A DNA stretch of 64,000 nt, taken from assembly GCA_021234155.1 (NCBI GenBank), contig JAJEKV010000033.1:4629454-4693453 (forward strand), given 5' to 3'. This document shows positions 21,481 through 35,036 of the stretch, one piece after another (positions within the stretch are counted from its first letter, which is position 1; every line of letters begins with the position of its first letter). The notes beneath the pieces are model-generated. The model saw nothing but the letters and a program-made list of their open reading frames with translations, did no database searches and was not told the DNA's origin. Source of the stretch: Isoetes taiwanensis (taxonomy: Eukaryota; Streptophyta; Lycopodiopsida; Isoetales; Isoetaceae). Made by a program: the position numbers and the translations under genes.

Positions 21481-23194
21481 AAATGCTTGTAGCACCAGAT
21501 TAGAGAATAATGAATCGAGTTATAGATGTTTGTAGGCATAGACATGACTGATTGCATGCACGGTGGAATGCTTGATGGAATAACTAAATGGTTTCTCTAG
21601 AAAAATAGAACAATACAAAGGAACATCATTTGACCATGAGCCCACAACATCAGTATTTCAGTATTTCGAACTATACATTCTAGCATGTCTTGTATTGATT
21701 TCTATATTTACATAAGCTATCCTTGATGCACCTACAAACTACACCTACACCGGCGATGACTGCCAAGATAAAGGCTTGCTCTGCAGTATACAATCGTTAA
21801 TGTACATTTTATAGCCAAGCGGTGCAAGTACTTTCTTCAGTTGCATCTGAAAATGGTGCAATCTTATCTAACCTCAATGAACTATCTACCTCCAAAGCAA
21901 CTAAGGGATCTGGCAATGCTAGCTTCTGATAGATACAGGAAACACACACAGACAATGGCTAACAATCAATAGATTTAATACCAAGGCCAATTGGCATGGA
22001 AATGATATTTATACTTAAAGCAAAACTATCTATACTTAAAGCAAAGCTACAGACCTATTTGACAATTCAAACACATTCAAACAATATCTAACATGCACTA
22101 ACATGCAAGATTATGTAAACTCATTGAACTGTGTACCTCATGTGTACCTGATGTGTATGTGTGTTGCAGGACCTGCGAATAGAGATTCATAGACTACATT
22201 CAACTTGCTTTGCTTTTGTACCCTGCATATAACGATAAACATAAAGCAGAATTGATTCAGAAATCACAATGCATATAATGCATCAGTACAATAATACAAT
22301 AGAAATTTATTTTTAGAATCACCTTCCACAAACATCTAAGCTGACAGTTTGTTCTGCTATTGAATAAAAAATGGTCCCCTGCTACACTATTGCAATTCTG
22401 AGAATGATACACATGGAAAATGCACAAATTAAGACCATGACATTGCAATCCCTTTGTTATACCTGTGTCTTTATGATCTATCTCCATCTCTATATGATTG
22501 CAAGCTCTTTGTTATACCTGTATCTTTGTGAATCAATTTATTATTGGAATTTGAAGAACAAATATTGGCAGCATGTAGCAAAGCAAACTCCACTAAATAG
22601 AAATGTTGAAGAATGACTAAATGACTGCAATGTACACATTTAAGAAGTAAAAGAAAAGCATAATTTAGATGTTCCTATAGCCATGGTAGTGTATAAGTAA
22701 ACAAATCCAAAACATTTGCAAAAACTTGAAGGGAAGATTTAAGGTCCAAAACAAAACTACAACAAAAAATAGCATGTCCAATCAATGACCTGAATTGTAA
22801 GACCTGGTGGTGTTTGAAAGAGCGTCTTCATAGTTGTAGCTCGACTCATGCCTCCATGTTAAATAAAAAGGCATAGCATTTAAATCTCAGGCCCTCCATG
22901 ATTTATCAAAACAATTTCATAAGTTATGCAAAAGGAACTTACACATCTTATATTGTAGCAGTGGCAAAACAATTTTAAAACTTATGCAAAAGAAACTTAT
23001 ACACCTTATATTGTGCAGTGCAGTTGGAAAGAACTCCAAATATCAACTGGATCCTGCTTTAACATTGTCTAGTACTTATAACTTGCCATAGACGAAGAAA
23101 ATTGAAAGACTTGAAATAGTGGCAAGAGTAGACAGGTTGAAGGCATGTTACAAATGGTGTACATGCTAGATTAATCTGAAAATATAAAGAGAGC

Positions 23195-23905
23195 AACAAC
23201 GTGCATATGCTCTAAGATTCACCTTAGAGAGCTTTCTGAGAATTTTGTTGGCCCATTCATTGACAAATATATTGCTCAGCAACATAAGCAGCTACCTCAA
23301 CCACAGGCTGTGAGCCATAGTTCTGCATCATGATAAGGTCATACAAAAACTTGAAAAGGAGCTCCGCAGCAACCAATTCCATGTCATATATTATATGTGC
23401 CTGCATCTTAAACATATTATTTGAAGGATTGACATAAGTTTAATTTTGGGAAAATATAGAATGGAATCAAAGCTTACCAGTACCGAAAAAGAGGGAACCC
23501 AGTGCAATAGACTAATTAAAGAATAAAAATGCAGCACCATTTGGAGCTCCATTTTCTCCTCCAGCATGCATGACAAAAGAACTTCCAAACGCACACATAT
23601 AATTAGTGCTTTATATAAAACCAAAAAGGGGATTTAACAATAAGCTCCATGATTACCTGGAATATTCTGATGCTTGTAATCTTGAGAGAAAGGGCTTCCA
23701 ACATGGCTTCATAGATATGAAAAGCTCCAATAATAGGCTTGCAAGCATCTCAGACGACATTAATGATCAAAAGTTGGAGCTCTTTAACGTGGATTAACAG
23801 ATAAAAGATGTGTAAACTTATCTCGCACTTGCAGCTTACCATGTTTCTGCTCAAAAGAATCATCCAGGACCTTGGTTCTAAAAAAGAATCCAATATCTCA
23901 GGTTG
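23195..23905 (-). pseudogene. possible decayed exons of an unrecognised gene
   Basis: Minus-strand stretches have a coding look with plausible splice sites: a segment near 23240-23400 reads ELVAAELLFKFLYDLIMMQN followed by SQPVVEVAAYVAEQY, another near 23530-23590 reads MHAGGENGAPNGAAF, and one near 23840 reads VLDDSFEQKHG. I cannot assign a family and they are separated by stops. Could be chance. Confidence 0.2.
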
Positions 23906-24324
23906 CAAATTCTATCTTCCGCAGAAAGTTCTTACAGACTGCTAGTTACTTCAACCATAATCTCCGCAAAAATGAAGATGGATCTCTGCGAAGATGAAGA
24001 TGAATAATCTTAGAAATACTCAGATTTGACAAAATTTGCACCTGGAAGACAACAAACAGCCCGCCCCAATTAGCTATGGCGCACGGTCTTATTGCTGAGA
24101 TGCAATCCGATAGCTCTATTTACCACGGTAACATGTAAACCCTTATTTCCAACCCAAAATCGTAGGAAAACTCCTCTTCAAATCATAGGAAGGAAAAAAT
24201 GTTAATTTTTGGACAATTGGAATTGTTTTACGACGTAAAAAATACCAGAAACCTTAGAGAATACGCCTGAAAAAAAAATCCAAAAAGTTTCCCACTTGCC
24301 GGAAAAACCAAATGTAAACAATAG

Positions 24325-27300
24325 ATTAGAGGTATAGCTAGCAATAATAATTATTAGAGGTAGCTTAAGTTAAGGTAGGAATCAGTGTATAGCAAAGTAT
24401 TTTAAACGAAGAGGAAAATTTCCTACTAGGCGTGGGATGAACAGGCATCTACAAATTTGAATGGGATTTATTCTAGTAATAAAATTTTGGTTCGGAAAAT
24501 TTTCTTCAAATCTCAAAAATAAAAGGATATTAAAACAAATTTATAGCCTACAAAGAACAGTTGATTTTCCTATTAAATTGCAACAAAATTAACATAAACA
24601 AGTCAGGATTTCATAATCCTGTGAAAATGTGCCTGTAATTGGCAGCATTTCGCCAATGAGTAGCTGCTGCAGCAAAGTTAAAGTCTTCCATACTAGGTCC
24701 CTCCAATGAGATGCGAACAAGTGCATCAAGAGTGTCCGTGTTGAGCTGGTTCCTAAACTTATTCTTCAGTAACTTAATTCTGCTGAAACCACGCTCACAA
24801 CTCGCAGTGCTACAACATTGCACCATGCCAATAAAAGCAACTTGTAACAGGTTTGGAAATTTCTCTACCCAATTTGAATGAGCACTTACAATACTCCACA
24901 TGTCAAGGAAAGTGCGACCTCTCCACTCTTCACAAGCAAGAATCTTCCACCTTTGGAACTCCTCCATAAATGCAGAACTGTCCACAATTCCTCTCACCAT
25001 AATTCCATCTACTTCTTGGTGCATTCCATAGAACTCTGCCAACTCTTTTGCTTCAGATAACCCATACTGCTTCACTTGCTTAAAAGATGAAGGCAAGTTA
25101 ATAGGGGCTAAAACTTGCATATTTGAAAGTATACTTGTCACTCCAGACTCCTCCATCCGCTTCCTAATCCCTTCAATAAGACTTGTTGCAAAAGCTCCTT
25201 GGAACCTAACGCCTTCCTCCAAATCTGAACCATCAAGCGACCTTATCAATTCCACACCTCTATACATATTGCCTTTGATTGAAGCCCTCAATTCATGAAG
25301 AAGACCATTCTTTCGTCCTCCATCTGGTATCAAAGGGTATGATCTGCTATCAAGAAGAAAGCTATTCAAGTCAATCTCACTACAAAGATAATGTTGTTGA
25401 ATGCTAGCTATTGTCTCCTTGCATAAAGGCCCCATAAGAGTGACATCCACTACTTTTGCCTGAAATTGACAGCTTAACTCATTCATTAGACTAAGAATGT
25501 CACCAAGAAAGTGTAGAACATAGATATTCTTGAAGTCTCGAAGCTCTGATCATACAACCTGCTTTTTTTCTCCTGCTTAAACAATTCCAAAACAGGCTCT
25601 AAACACTCGGGTAAAAGCATGTTAGGGTGTCCCTTAAAAAGTATTATTTAGTGACTAAAAAAGTACCTAAAAAGGTACCCAGGACTGGGTACTGGGTATC
25701 TGTGTAATATCTCAATAAAAGGTACATTCTAGAACTTTTATATATATTTTGATCTCCAGTAGCATTATCTTTATCTTAACTTTGAATATTAATGCGTCCT
25801 TGACTTTTATTTTGGACTTTTGTACTAGTTTTACTGAAAATAAAAATGAGAAAGTACCCAGTTCTGAAGTACCTAGTGTATGTACTTTTGCAGGTTCCAA
25901 AAGTGGTACACCCTAACATGCTTTTACCCACTCACAAAGTTTTGCTATTGCACCTTGACGGCTCAACCACCTGGTGTCTTGTATCCGCTGCAACCTCAAC
26001 TTCCTATAATCCAATTCACGCTCAAGTGCTGCAAGCTGCATTGTCCTGTTTGAGCTATGAGAAAAAAAGGATGCTACTTTGTTCACCAATTTATCTATTT
26101 CCAAGCAAAGATCCCTGCACAAAACATCCTTAAAAAACTCCACTTCTACTCCCGGCCATTGTGTTACAACCATCTGACCTGAAACCCACAAAACATTGCA
26201 TGTCTAGACCCCATCCTTTCAAAGTGCTTATAATGCAACTAAAAATGCTAGCAGAATCAGAAGAATCAATACCAACAATGCCCATATAACTGGTCTTCAC
26301 AGAGCTATCCAAGATATAAGTGGCATAGAAAATGAGGTGCTTTTTTACACTGCAAACACAAATTAAAATAAGGTAAAGAGCCTCATAAAAGAAAAAGAAA
26401 TAGAAAATAAAATATACCTTATATCAGTGGATTCATCAACCATAATTCCAAAAAATGGGCTTTGTCTAACCTTCTCAAGGATGCTCTCCATAAGCATCTG
26501 ACAAAAGTATCTAAATTTTTATACAGATTTAATCAAATTTATCTATTCCCTAAAGTAACCAAGATACTAACCGAGATAAAATGGCCACAAGCTTTATCAT
26601 CGTTGTACAATTGTGGCAAAGTAAGCCCATTAAGTCTCTGCAGCTCGATAATCTCTGGAAATCGTCTTAATGGAGCAAAACCTTTTGCAATATAATAAGC
26701 TGCTCGCATTAATGCAATCACACCTAAAGTGTGCATGATCATTAGAATAAACTATTGCGAGAATAAGAAAAAGGAGTAGAATAAAATAATTTGAATAATC
26801 ATTATAACAAGAATAATAAACCGTGCTTACCTTGTTCAGCTTCCTCTCGATGCTTAGTCGCTGCAACCTCAATAGATTTTTGCTTTCCATTCTTAACTTC
26901 GTCAAGGTAGAATGACTCTTTGTGCTCCTCTAAAGATGCATGAGCATGAAAACTAGATGTTTTGAAATTCTTTGAGCCAAATCGAGCAAATGCATTCCTT
27001 GCTCTACGATTTGCTTTACAAAGAGTACAAAAGATCAACTCCTTCTCTTCAGCATGCTCCAACCAATTCCATGTCAGCTTCCAATGTTCTTTCCATTGAT
27101 CTCCCTGTTTTTTACTAGTTTCTGCATGTTCAACCTGTGTATTCTCTTCATGATGTACCTGCTGCGCGTTGCCATGATCTTCTTTATCAATTCTCCATTT
27201 CAAGGTGGACTGTCTCCCAGCTTGAATTTCTGTGGCCACGCAATGCTTCTTTGCTACTGGAACCTTTGGCATATTGACTGGAAAGAGAAGAGGATGAAAA

Positions 27301-28035
27301 CAAATCAGAACCGGATCTGCTGTGCTTCTGAATATGGCAGCGGAATTGACAGTGAAGAATGCGGATTTGACAGTGAAGAATGCAGAATCGATTGTATGAT
27401 TTAACCCCTATTTGGTAGAAACTGCTATAGGAATAAAAAACTCACCTCATGAAAACGCAGTTGCAGATGCCCAAGTCAATTGAATCGAAGCCTCAATAAG
27501 CACGTCCAAGCTGGCCCATCACCATAATTAGCCCTTCTTTTATCGCCCTATCTGAGCTTCATTGCAGTCTGCGAAACACAAAAAGACATGAGGTAATGTT
27601 ATTTTGGCAAAAGCTTATTGGCGAACTAACAAATTCAATTTGTAGCTATGTTTTGTAACGACTATGAACGTGTTGGGTTCTATCACTCACAGGCTTAAGT
27701 ATAGTCCATGAAAAGAAATGACGTTCAACAACTCATCTTATTATTCTCAAAGAAGCATACGCAATAAAGACAGAGCACTGAACTTCTTTGAATTATCAAT
27801 TTCGAATATCATAAATTAAAGGTAACCTTACATGGATGATTGATCTCATATGAATCGATTGCTGCTGGATTTTGGCATCGTATCCAGTTCGGCATAAGCG
27901 AACCAGCGAACCGTCCGCCAAGAATATTGCTCAATCCGTCCGCCAACAAGAATTCTGATGCTTGGAATTTTGTTTTTTTCTTCTTTTTTTAAAAAAAAAA
28001 TTGGCCTTTTCGTTACCATTATTAAACCAATAATT
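24325..28035 (-). mobile_element. hAT copy 3, near full length, with insertion and deletion
   Basis: Near full-length hAT unit in tandem with copy 4 (same orientation). Its C-terminal coding part (24611-25486) is open and keeps the hAT signature CCSTASCERGFSRIK with the third catalytic Glu, and the dimerisation end LKNKFRNQLNTDTLDALVR. The gene is interrupted by a 321-bp inverted-repeat element at 25609-25929 and by a deletion of about 85 bp near 26134, which removes the SIHCAAHRANL region. The N-terminal exon (about 26831-27272) is open, with C-x2-C and H-x4-H zinc-finger residues. The copy cannot make transposase. Confidence 0.9.
25609..25929. mobile_element. 321-bp MITE-like element with 22-bp perfect terminal inverted repeats
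   Basis: The left end starts GGGTAAAAGCATGTTAGGG and the right end (25908-25929) is its exact reverse complement over 22 bp. It is flanked by ACTC at 25605-25608 and 25930-25933. Uninterrupted hAT copies 2 and 4 show a single ACTC at this spot, so the insertion and target duplication are directly seen. No coding capacity. The 4-bp duplication is unusual for common plant families, so I do not assign one. Confidence 0.9.
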
Positions 28036-31000
28036 ATTAGAGGTATAGCTAGCAATAATAATTATTAGAGGTAGCTTAAGTTAAGGTAGGAATCAGTGTA
28101 TGGCAAAGTATTTTAAACGAACAGGAAAATTTCCTACTAGGCGTGGGATGAACAGGCATCTACAAATTTGAATGGGATTTATCCTAGTAATAAAATTTTG
28201 GTTCGGAAAATTTCCTTCAAATCTCAAAAATAAAAGGATATTAAAACAAATTTATAGCCTACAAAGAACATTTGATTTTCTTATTAAATTGCAACAAAAT
28301 TAACATAAACAAGTCAGGATTTCATAATCCTGTGAAAATGTGCCTGTAATTGGCAGCATTTCGCCAATGAGTAGCTACTGCAGCAAAGTTAAAGTCTTCC
28401 ATACTAGGTCCCTCCAATGAGATGCGAACAAGTGCATCAAGAGTGTCCGTGTTGAGCTGGTTCCTAAACTTATTCTTCAAGAACTTAATTCTCACTGAAA
28501 CCACGCCACAACTTCGCGATGCTACAACATTGCACCATGCCAATAAAAGCAACTCGTAACAGGTTTGGAAATTTCTCTACCCAATTTGAATGAGCACTTA
28601 CAATACTCCACATGTCAAGGAAAGTGCGACCTCTCCACTCTTCACAAGCAAGAATCTTCCACCTTTGGAACTCCTCCATAAATGCAGAACTGTCCACAAT
28701 TCCTCTCACCATAATTCCATCTACTTCTTGGTGCATTCCATAGAACTCTGCCAACTCTTTTGCTTCAGATAATCCATACTGCTTCACTTGCTTAAAAGAT
28801 GAAGGCAAGTTAATATGGGCTAAAACTTGCATATTTGAAAGTATACCTGTCACTCCAGACTCCTCCATCCGCTTCCTAATCCCTTCAATAAGACTTGTTG
28901 CAAAAGCTTCTTGGAACCTAACGCCTTCCTCCAAATCTGAATCATCAAGCGACCTTATCAATTCCACACCTCTATACATATTGCCTTTGACTGAAGCCCT
29001 CAATTCATGAAGAAGACCATTCTTTCGTCCTCCATCTGGTATCAAAGGGTATGATCTGCTATCAAGAAGAAAGCTATTCAAGTCAATCTCACTATAAAGA
29101 TAATGTTGTTGAATGCTAGCTATTGTCTCCTTGCATAAAGGCCCCACAAGAGTGACATCCACTACTTTTGCCTGAAATTGACAGCTTAACTCATTCGTTA
29201 GACGGAGAATGTCACCAAGAAAGTGTAGAACATAGATATTCTTGAAGTCCCGAAGCTGATCATACAACCTGCTTTTTTTCTCCTGCTTAAACAATTCCAA
29301 AACAGGCTCTAAACACTCACAAAGTTTTGCTATTGCACCTTGATGGCTCAACCACCTGGTGTCTTGTATCCGCTGCAACCTCAACTCCCTATAATCCAAT
29401 TCACGCTCAAGTGCTGCAAGCTGCATTGTCCTGTTTGTTCATCAATTTATCTATTTCCAAGCAAAGATCCCTGCACAAAACATCCTTAAAAGCATCTTCA
29501 ACACATAAGTTTGCACGATGAGCAGCACAATGGATTGAGGACATGAAAGGATTAAGAGCCTTCAAACGAACTCCAACTCCACTTCTACTCCCGGCCATTG
29601 TGTTACAACCATCTGACCCGAAACCCACAAAACATTGCATGTCTAGACCCCATCCTTTCAAAGTGCTTATAATGCAACTAAAAATGCTAGCAGAATCAGA
29701 AGAATCAATACCAACAATGCCCATATAACTGGTCTTCACAGAGCTATCCAAGATATAAGTGGCATAGAAAATGAGGTGCTTTTTTACACTGCAAACACAA
29801 ATTAAAATAAGGTAAAGAGCCTCATAAAAGAAAAAGAAATAGAAAATAAAATATACCTTATATCAGTGGATTCATCAACCATAATTCCAAAAAATGGGCT
29901 TTGTCTAACCTTCTCAAGGATGCTCTCCATAAGCACCTGACAAAAGTATCTAAATTTTTATACAGATTTAATCAAATTTATCTATTCCCTAAAGTAACCA
30001 AGGTACTAACCTCATTAATCGATGAGATAAAACGGCCACAAGCTTTATCATCGTTGTACAATTATGGCAAAGTAAGCCCATTAAGTCTCTGCAGCTCGAT
30101 AATCTCTGGAAATCGTCTTAATGGAGCAAAACCTTTTGCAATATAATAAGCTGCTCGCATTAATGCAATCACACCTAAAGTGTGCATGATCATTAGAATA
30201 AACTATTGCGAGAATAAGAAAAAGCAGTAGAATAAAATAATTTGAATAATCATTAGAACAAGAATAATAAACAGTGCTTACCTTGTTCAGCTTCCTCTCG
30301 ATGCTTAGTCGCTGCAACCTCAATAGATTTTTGCTTTCCATACTTAACTTCGTCAAGGTAGAATGACTCTTTGTGCTCCTCTGAAGATGCATGAGCATGA
30401 AAACTAGATGTTTTGAAATTCTTTGAGCCAAATCGAGCAAATGCATTCCTTGCTCTACGATTTGCTTTACAAAGAGTAGAAAAGATCAACTCCTTCTCTT
30501 CATCATGCTCCAACCAATTCCATGTCAGCTTCCAATGTTCTTTCCATTGGTCTCCCTGTTTTTTACTAGTTTCTACATGTTCAACCTGTGTATTCTCTTC
30601 ATGATGTACCTGCTGCGCATTGCCATGATCTTCTTTATCAATTCTCCATTTCAAGGTGGACTGTCTCCCAGCTTGAATTTCTGTGGCCATGCAATGCTTC
30701 TTTGCTACTGGAACCTTTGGCATATTGACTGGAAAAAGAAGAGGATGAAAACAAATCAGAACCGGATCTGCTATGCTTCTGAATATGGCAGCGGAATTGA
30801 CAGTGAAGAATGCGGATTTGACAGCGAAGAATGCAGAATCGATTGTCTTATTTAACCCCTGTTTGGCAGAAACTGCTATAGGAATAAAAAACTCACCTCA
30901 TGAAAACGCAGTTGCAGATGCCCAAGTCAATTGAATCGAAGCCTCAATAAGCACGTCCAAGCTGGCCCATCACCATAATTAGCCCTTCTTTTATCGCCCT

Positions 31001-31515
31001 ATCTGAGCTTCATTGCAGTCTGCGAAACACAAAAAGACATGAGGTAATATTATTTTGGCAAAAGCTTATTGGCGAGCTAACAAATTCAATTTGTAGCTAT
31101 GTTCTGTAACGACTATGAACGTGCTGGGTTCTATCACTCACAGGCTTACGTATAGTCCATGAAAAGAAATGTCGTTCAACAACTCATCTTATTATTCTCA
31201 AAGAAGCATACGCAATAAAGACAGAGCACTGAACTTCTTTGAATTATCAATTTCGACTATCATAAATTAAAGGTAACCTTACATGGATGATTGATCTCAT
31301 ATGAATCGATTGCTGCTGGATTTTGGCGCCAAATCCAGTTCGACATAAGCGAACCAGCGAACCGTCCGCCAAGAATTGCTCAATCCGTCCGCCAACAAGA
31401 ATTCTAATGCTTGGAATTTTGTTTTTTTCTTTTTTTTAATAAAAAATTTGGCCTTTTCGTTACCATTATTAAACCAATAATTATTAGAGGTATAGCTAGC
31501 AATAATAATTATTAG
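28036..31515 (-). mobile_element. hAT copy 4, near full length
   Basis: Second unit of the hAT tandem. It starts at the same ATTAGAGGTATAGCTAGC words that open copy 3, and those words recur at 31483 after its other end. The unit contains leader, leader intron, four coding exons and 3' flank in the same order as copy 3, without the MITE. Confidence 0.88.
28322..30723 (-). pseudogene. hAT transposase gene of copy 4 (ZNF862/ZBED-like)
   Basis: Gene model on the minus strand: exon 1 30723-30282 (MPKVPVAKKHC..., N-terminal zinc finger with CTLCKANRRARNAF and HAHASSEEH), exon 2 30174-30011 (ALMRAAYYIAKGFAPLRRFP), exon 3 29936-29857 (PFFGIMVDESTDI, first catalytic Asp), exon 4 29788-28322 (SDGCNTMAG, SIHCAAHRANL, DTRWL, then the C-terminal domain). 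All introns have GT and AG ends, giving about 700 residues. The protein would cut and paste hAT elements in the nucleus. Two defects: a deletion near 29435 (the FSHSSNRTMQ region) shifts the frame, and changes near 28490-28520 destroy the ASCERGFS motif with the catalytic Glu. A 5' leader intron ends TTTTTCCAG just before ATG. Confidence 0.85.
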
Positions 31516-33430
31516 AGGTAGCTGGAATTAAACAAGGTGCTGCGCACGAGGGGTTGCCCTCTGATGGCTCGAGGTTGTGGTTTTATGGGTTCTGTTTCGT
31601 TCTTTTGTGCATTGCGATTAGTGTTTCTCTTATTTGCATGTTTAGCTTGATACTTTTATATTGCAGCAGGTCCATTCTTATCGAATCTGAGTTTTTCCTT
31701 CCACCAAGCTCTAATGTTATCTCATGCTCCAGTTAGTTACTGGCTTTCCTTTCTCTAGAATTTTCGCCAAACCATTGGCCAAATCGTAGGAAACACTCAA
31801 TTTGGGCACCTAATCGTACATGGTAGTGCAGAAAAACCACACAACATACACAATCAAGTATATAGATATAAACGTCCTAACTTGAAAATGCTGCAATATA
31901 TTGAACGTCAAATCTATAACATATTTTAATCTCCTATTGTTTGAATATTTTGCCTCAACCTCCTTCTGCTAATCCAATCGGCTCATGCACATTAAACCTC
32001 AATCCAATACACTCAGGGTAAAAACTTAAACTCGTCCTCCATATTTGGCCAGCTCGGAATATACTTTGTGCACAAAACACATTGATGTTTTCGAGAGCAC
32101 GTGGTTGATTGCAAAAATACATGAATAGATTATGTAAACATATTTTATATGACGACCACCTTGACTGCAGAAGACAATTATGTTTCTGCAATTTTCTACA
32201 CATGCCAAAACTTGACTGCTGCATGAAAAAAGAGAACTCATGAGCATAACAAAAGACTAAGAAGGCATATTTGCTTATTTTGTCATCAAGAAAATTAATT
32301 CTTGATTTCCTCAATGAATATTTAGTCCAATGCACTTTACCCAATCAGTTTGTCGTTTTCTAATTTCAAGTAAAGTACATTGTTATGCACTGGCAATTGT
32401 TGCACTTCATGCTAAGTTGAAGATTGTGCATATAACGGGAGACAGAAGTACCATTTGCTTTTCTGAATGCAAATAAAAAGATTGCTCCACAATTACAGTT
32501 GTTAATATGAGATATATACACTAACTCTTGAATATTTTTCCCCTTCCTTTTGTGCTAACTTGAATGTTTTCTTTTCCTTCTCTCCCCACTTGTCGACCTT
32601 GCAGCTTCTGCCTTGACAACAGCAGTTACGGATGCTTTTGTCTGTCTTCGATTGCACCCGATATTGTAGCATCGACATTGACTCTTTTGATGGCCATGAG
32701 CAGCAAAAAAAGGGACAAAAAAGGCTTGGATTCCTTTTCCGAGCTCCCTTTCCTCTTGTTGTTTCTGTTTTAATTCATCCCTTGCCGCAAAATCTTGAAG
32801 TAGATTTGCTTTAAAATCAAATGCTTCAACATTTTTCTTTGGATCAAAGGTTTAAAGATTTAATTCCTAATCAATCTGTGATCTATACCATTGTTTGGAT
32901 GTTGATGGGGCTCACACATTTCAATGTTATTTCGACTGCATCGTATGTTGTTATACCATTACATCGTATGTTGTTATATCATTACTGCTTTGTTTATTAG
33001 ATCTGACCTAGAATCTCAATAGGTAAGTAAGCATTAATCAAAAGAATAATACTCATGGGTAAGTAAGCATTAATCAAAAGAATAATACTCATGTTTCGTT
33101 CCTTCTGTTGATGCATGATATTCATGTTCCAATCCTTTTGTTGATAAAAGATCGTCGCCAGAATACCATTTTTGAAACCTCTATAGCAAAAGAGTGCACT
33201 ACTTTGGCATGTGATGTGAACAAAATGATGTATATTGGCAATCTCGGGATCTTTCTACATTTGCATAAAAATTACTGTACATTTGAGTGTGCTTTTCTAT
33301 GTGTGTAGTAGATTGCAATCGACATCATAGAAATCCAACTGTCCCCATTGCTCTTGTTGGGAGTTGGTTTGCTCAAAAACTCCTCTCTGAAAAAATCAGA
33401 ACAGAAGGGTTCACTTGGCCTCCATAAGAA
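31516..33430. other. non-coding region with short tandem duplications
   Basis: No supportable gene. It has two copies of a 25-bp unit around CATCGTATGTTGTTAT (32938-32985) and a perfect 37-bp duplication around GGTAAGTAAGCATTAATCAA (33021-33093). Confidence 0.55.
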
Positions 33431-34342
33431 TTAACTTGTTTGTGGTGGAGAGCTTTTCTGCATTTGCGAGAAGGCAACTGCCTTCATCTTATTAGATTTT
33501 GCAACATCCAAATAAGGGTCAGCCTCAAATGCACGGTCAAACATTTCAATTGCATCATTCCATCGTCCGTGTGCGATATATACAAGACCAAGATTATTAC
33601 AAGCTGGAGCATAGTTAGAACAGAGCTCCAATGCTCGATTTAGCACTGTCTCTGCATCATTGTAACGTTTTTGTTGACGATAAAGATTTCCCAGATTAGA
33701 GAGTATGCCATACGAATGCTCAGAAGAAACAAGTGACAGAGCTTGCTTGTATACTTTCTCCGCCTGTGATATGCTTTCAAACAATTGCAATGCTATCCCT
33801 GGAAAATATTACGTCGTTTAATTTCGTGAAGCTCATATCAGCATATTAAAAGAATGCAACAGGATTACCTAAGTTTGCCCATGCAGCAGCACAAGTTTGG
33901 CGTCTTGCTATGGCACACTTAAAGTACTTCTAGGCTGCAACAAACTGTAAGGTACATAATGTATGCAATCCTAGCTGATGCCACTGCAAAGCATCCCTGT
34001 GAAGTAGACCATTAAAAATTTACAAAAACTGTTTATGAAATATGATATCAAATGATTTTAAAACTTTGGCAACAACCCATCCCATCGTATGATTTTGAAG
34101 GAAAAACGGCAGTGCTAGTAAAAAGATCATCATGACTGGACTTTGCATCTCAAACATACCTATTGCAAAGTGTGAACTGCCCTTTCCTCGACTTCTTTAA
34201 TATCAACCACACAGCTGTTAAAGGCTGCTGTCGTGTCATGCTGCGCTCTGATTACCATTGCAAGACCTGCCCATGCTAGTCGGGCCTCAAGAGATGCAGG
34301 ATCACCTTCTCTCAGAATAGACGACATTTCATTAGCTGCTGG
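33431..34342 (-). pseudogene. TPR protein gene (At5g63200-like), 3' exons with a stop codon
   Basis: Last exons of a tetratricopeptide-repeat gene. The final exon (33798-33431) encodes ALQLFESISQAEKVYKQAL and two further TPR units (ILSNLGNLYRQQKRYNDAE, ACNNLGLVYIAHGRWNDAI), ending at TAA. The previous exon (33996-33869) joins in frame through proper splice sites and reads HQLGLHTLCTL and FKCAIARRQTCAAAWANLG, but has an in-frame TAG at 33930-33932 where related proteins have a sense codon. A third piece (about 34342-34170) reads SSILREGDPASLEARLAWAG and runs into another TAG. TPR units are protein-binding scaffolds. The single stops suggest a recent pseudogene or sequence error. Confidence 0.65.
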
Positions 34343-34436
34343 ATGCAAGCATTTCAAGCATTTCAAACAACTGTGGTCATTAAATGCATAAAAAGAAAAT
34401 GGGCTGTGTATGGATAGTGCTAACTCCAAAAGTTAA

Positions 34437-34565
34437 AACTGGGCCATTGCCTCTGAAATGGCATGAAGTGAGCCAGTAACACATACCACTCCACAGTTTC
34501 CATAAGTTTGTAAAACCTGGCCAGCTAATTCCAAACTGCTGTTAATCGTCTCCGAGACATGTAAG
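34437..34565 (-). pseudogene. possible folate-synthase (FPGS/DHFS)-like C-terminal exon
   Basis: Minus-strand open piece reading SETINSSLELAGQVLQTYG then GVVCVTGSLHAISEAMAQF and a stop. The VCVTGSLH motif recalls the C-terminal strand of plant dihydrofolate/folylpolyglutamate synthases. No other domain of the enzyme is seen, so the call is tentative. Confidence 0.3.
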
Positions 34566-35036
34566 CATATAGAATTGCTAGTTTGCTGATATTTCACCAT
34601 TTCTGCAGTCTGAACATGCAGACCATGGTTGCAACATGCTCGGTATCATCCCTCAAATAATGTGGGCTTTGGCTTTGTACGAATGGTGCTTCCAGCCACA
34701 GAAACCTCAGTAACAATCATCAACATTGCTTTTGCCGCTGCAATTTGTATGCATGTCAGTGGTAATGGCATATTATTGAACTATATTGAAGTTAACAAAA
34801 AAGTAATAGCGTCTACATTTATTCTGATATTACACAAAAGTCCAACAGTACAAAATGCAAAACCTTAGTAGTTTCTACTTTCATACATGACAAGATGCAA
34901 GACCTTAACGACTATCATTCCAATATTATACTTAGAATTCCTAGGATTAATTCCTACTTCATACATAAAAGGGATGTAAATTACATGGCAGAGAAGATGC
35001 AAAACCCTCGTGATTTTTATCTGATGCCACCGCAAC

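Larger units (their letters stand above)
17946..24324. other. long non-coding region with tandem duplications
   Basis: More than 6 kb of AT-rich DNA between two hAT copies. I find no gene I can name. It holds the repeat groups at 18140-18561 and 19961-21480 (listed separately) and weak exon-like minus-strand pieces near 23.2-23.9 kb. Confidence 0.55.
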
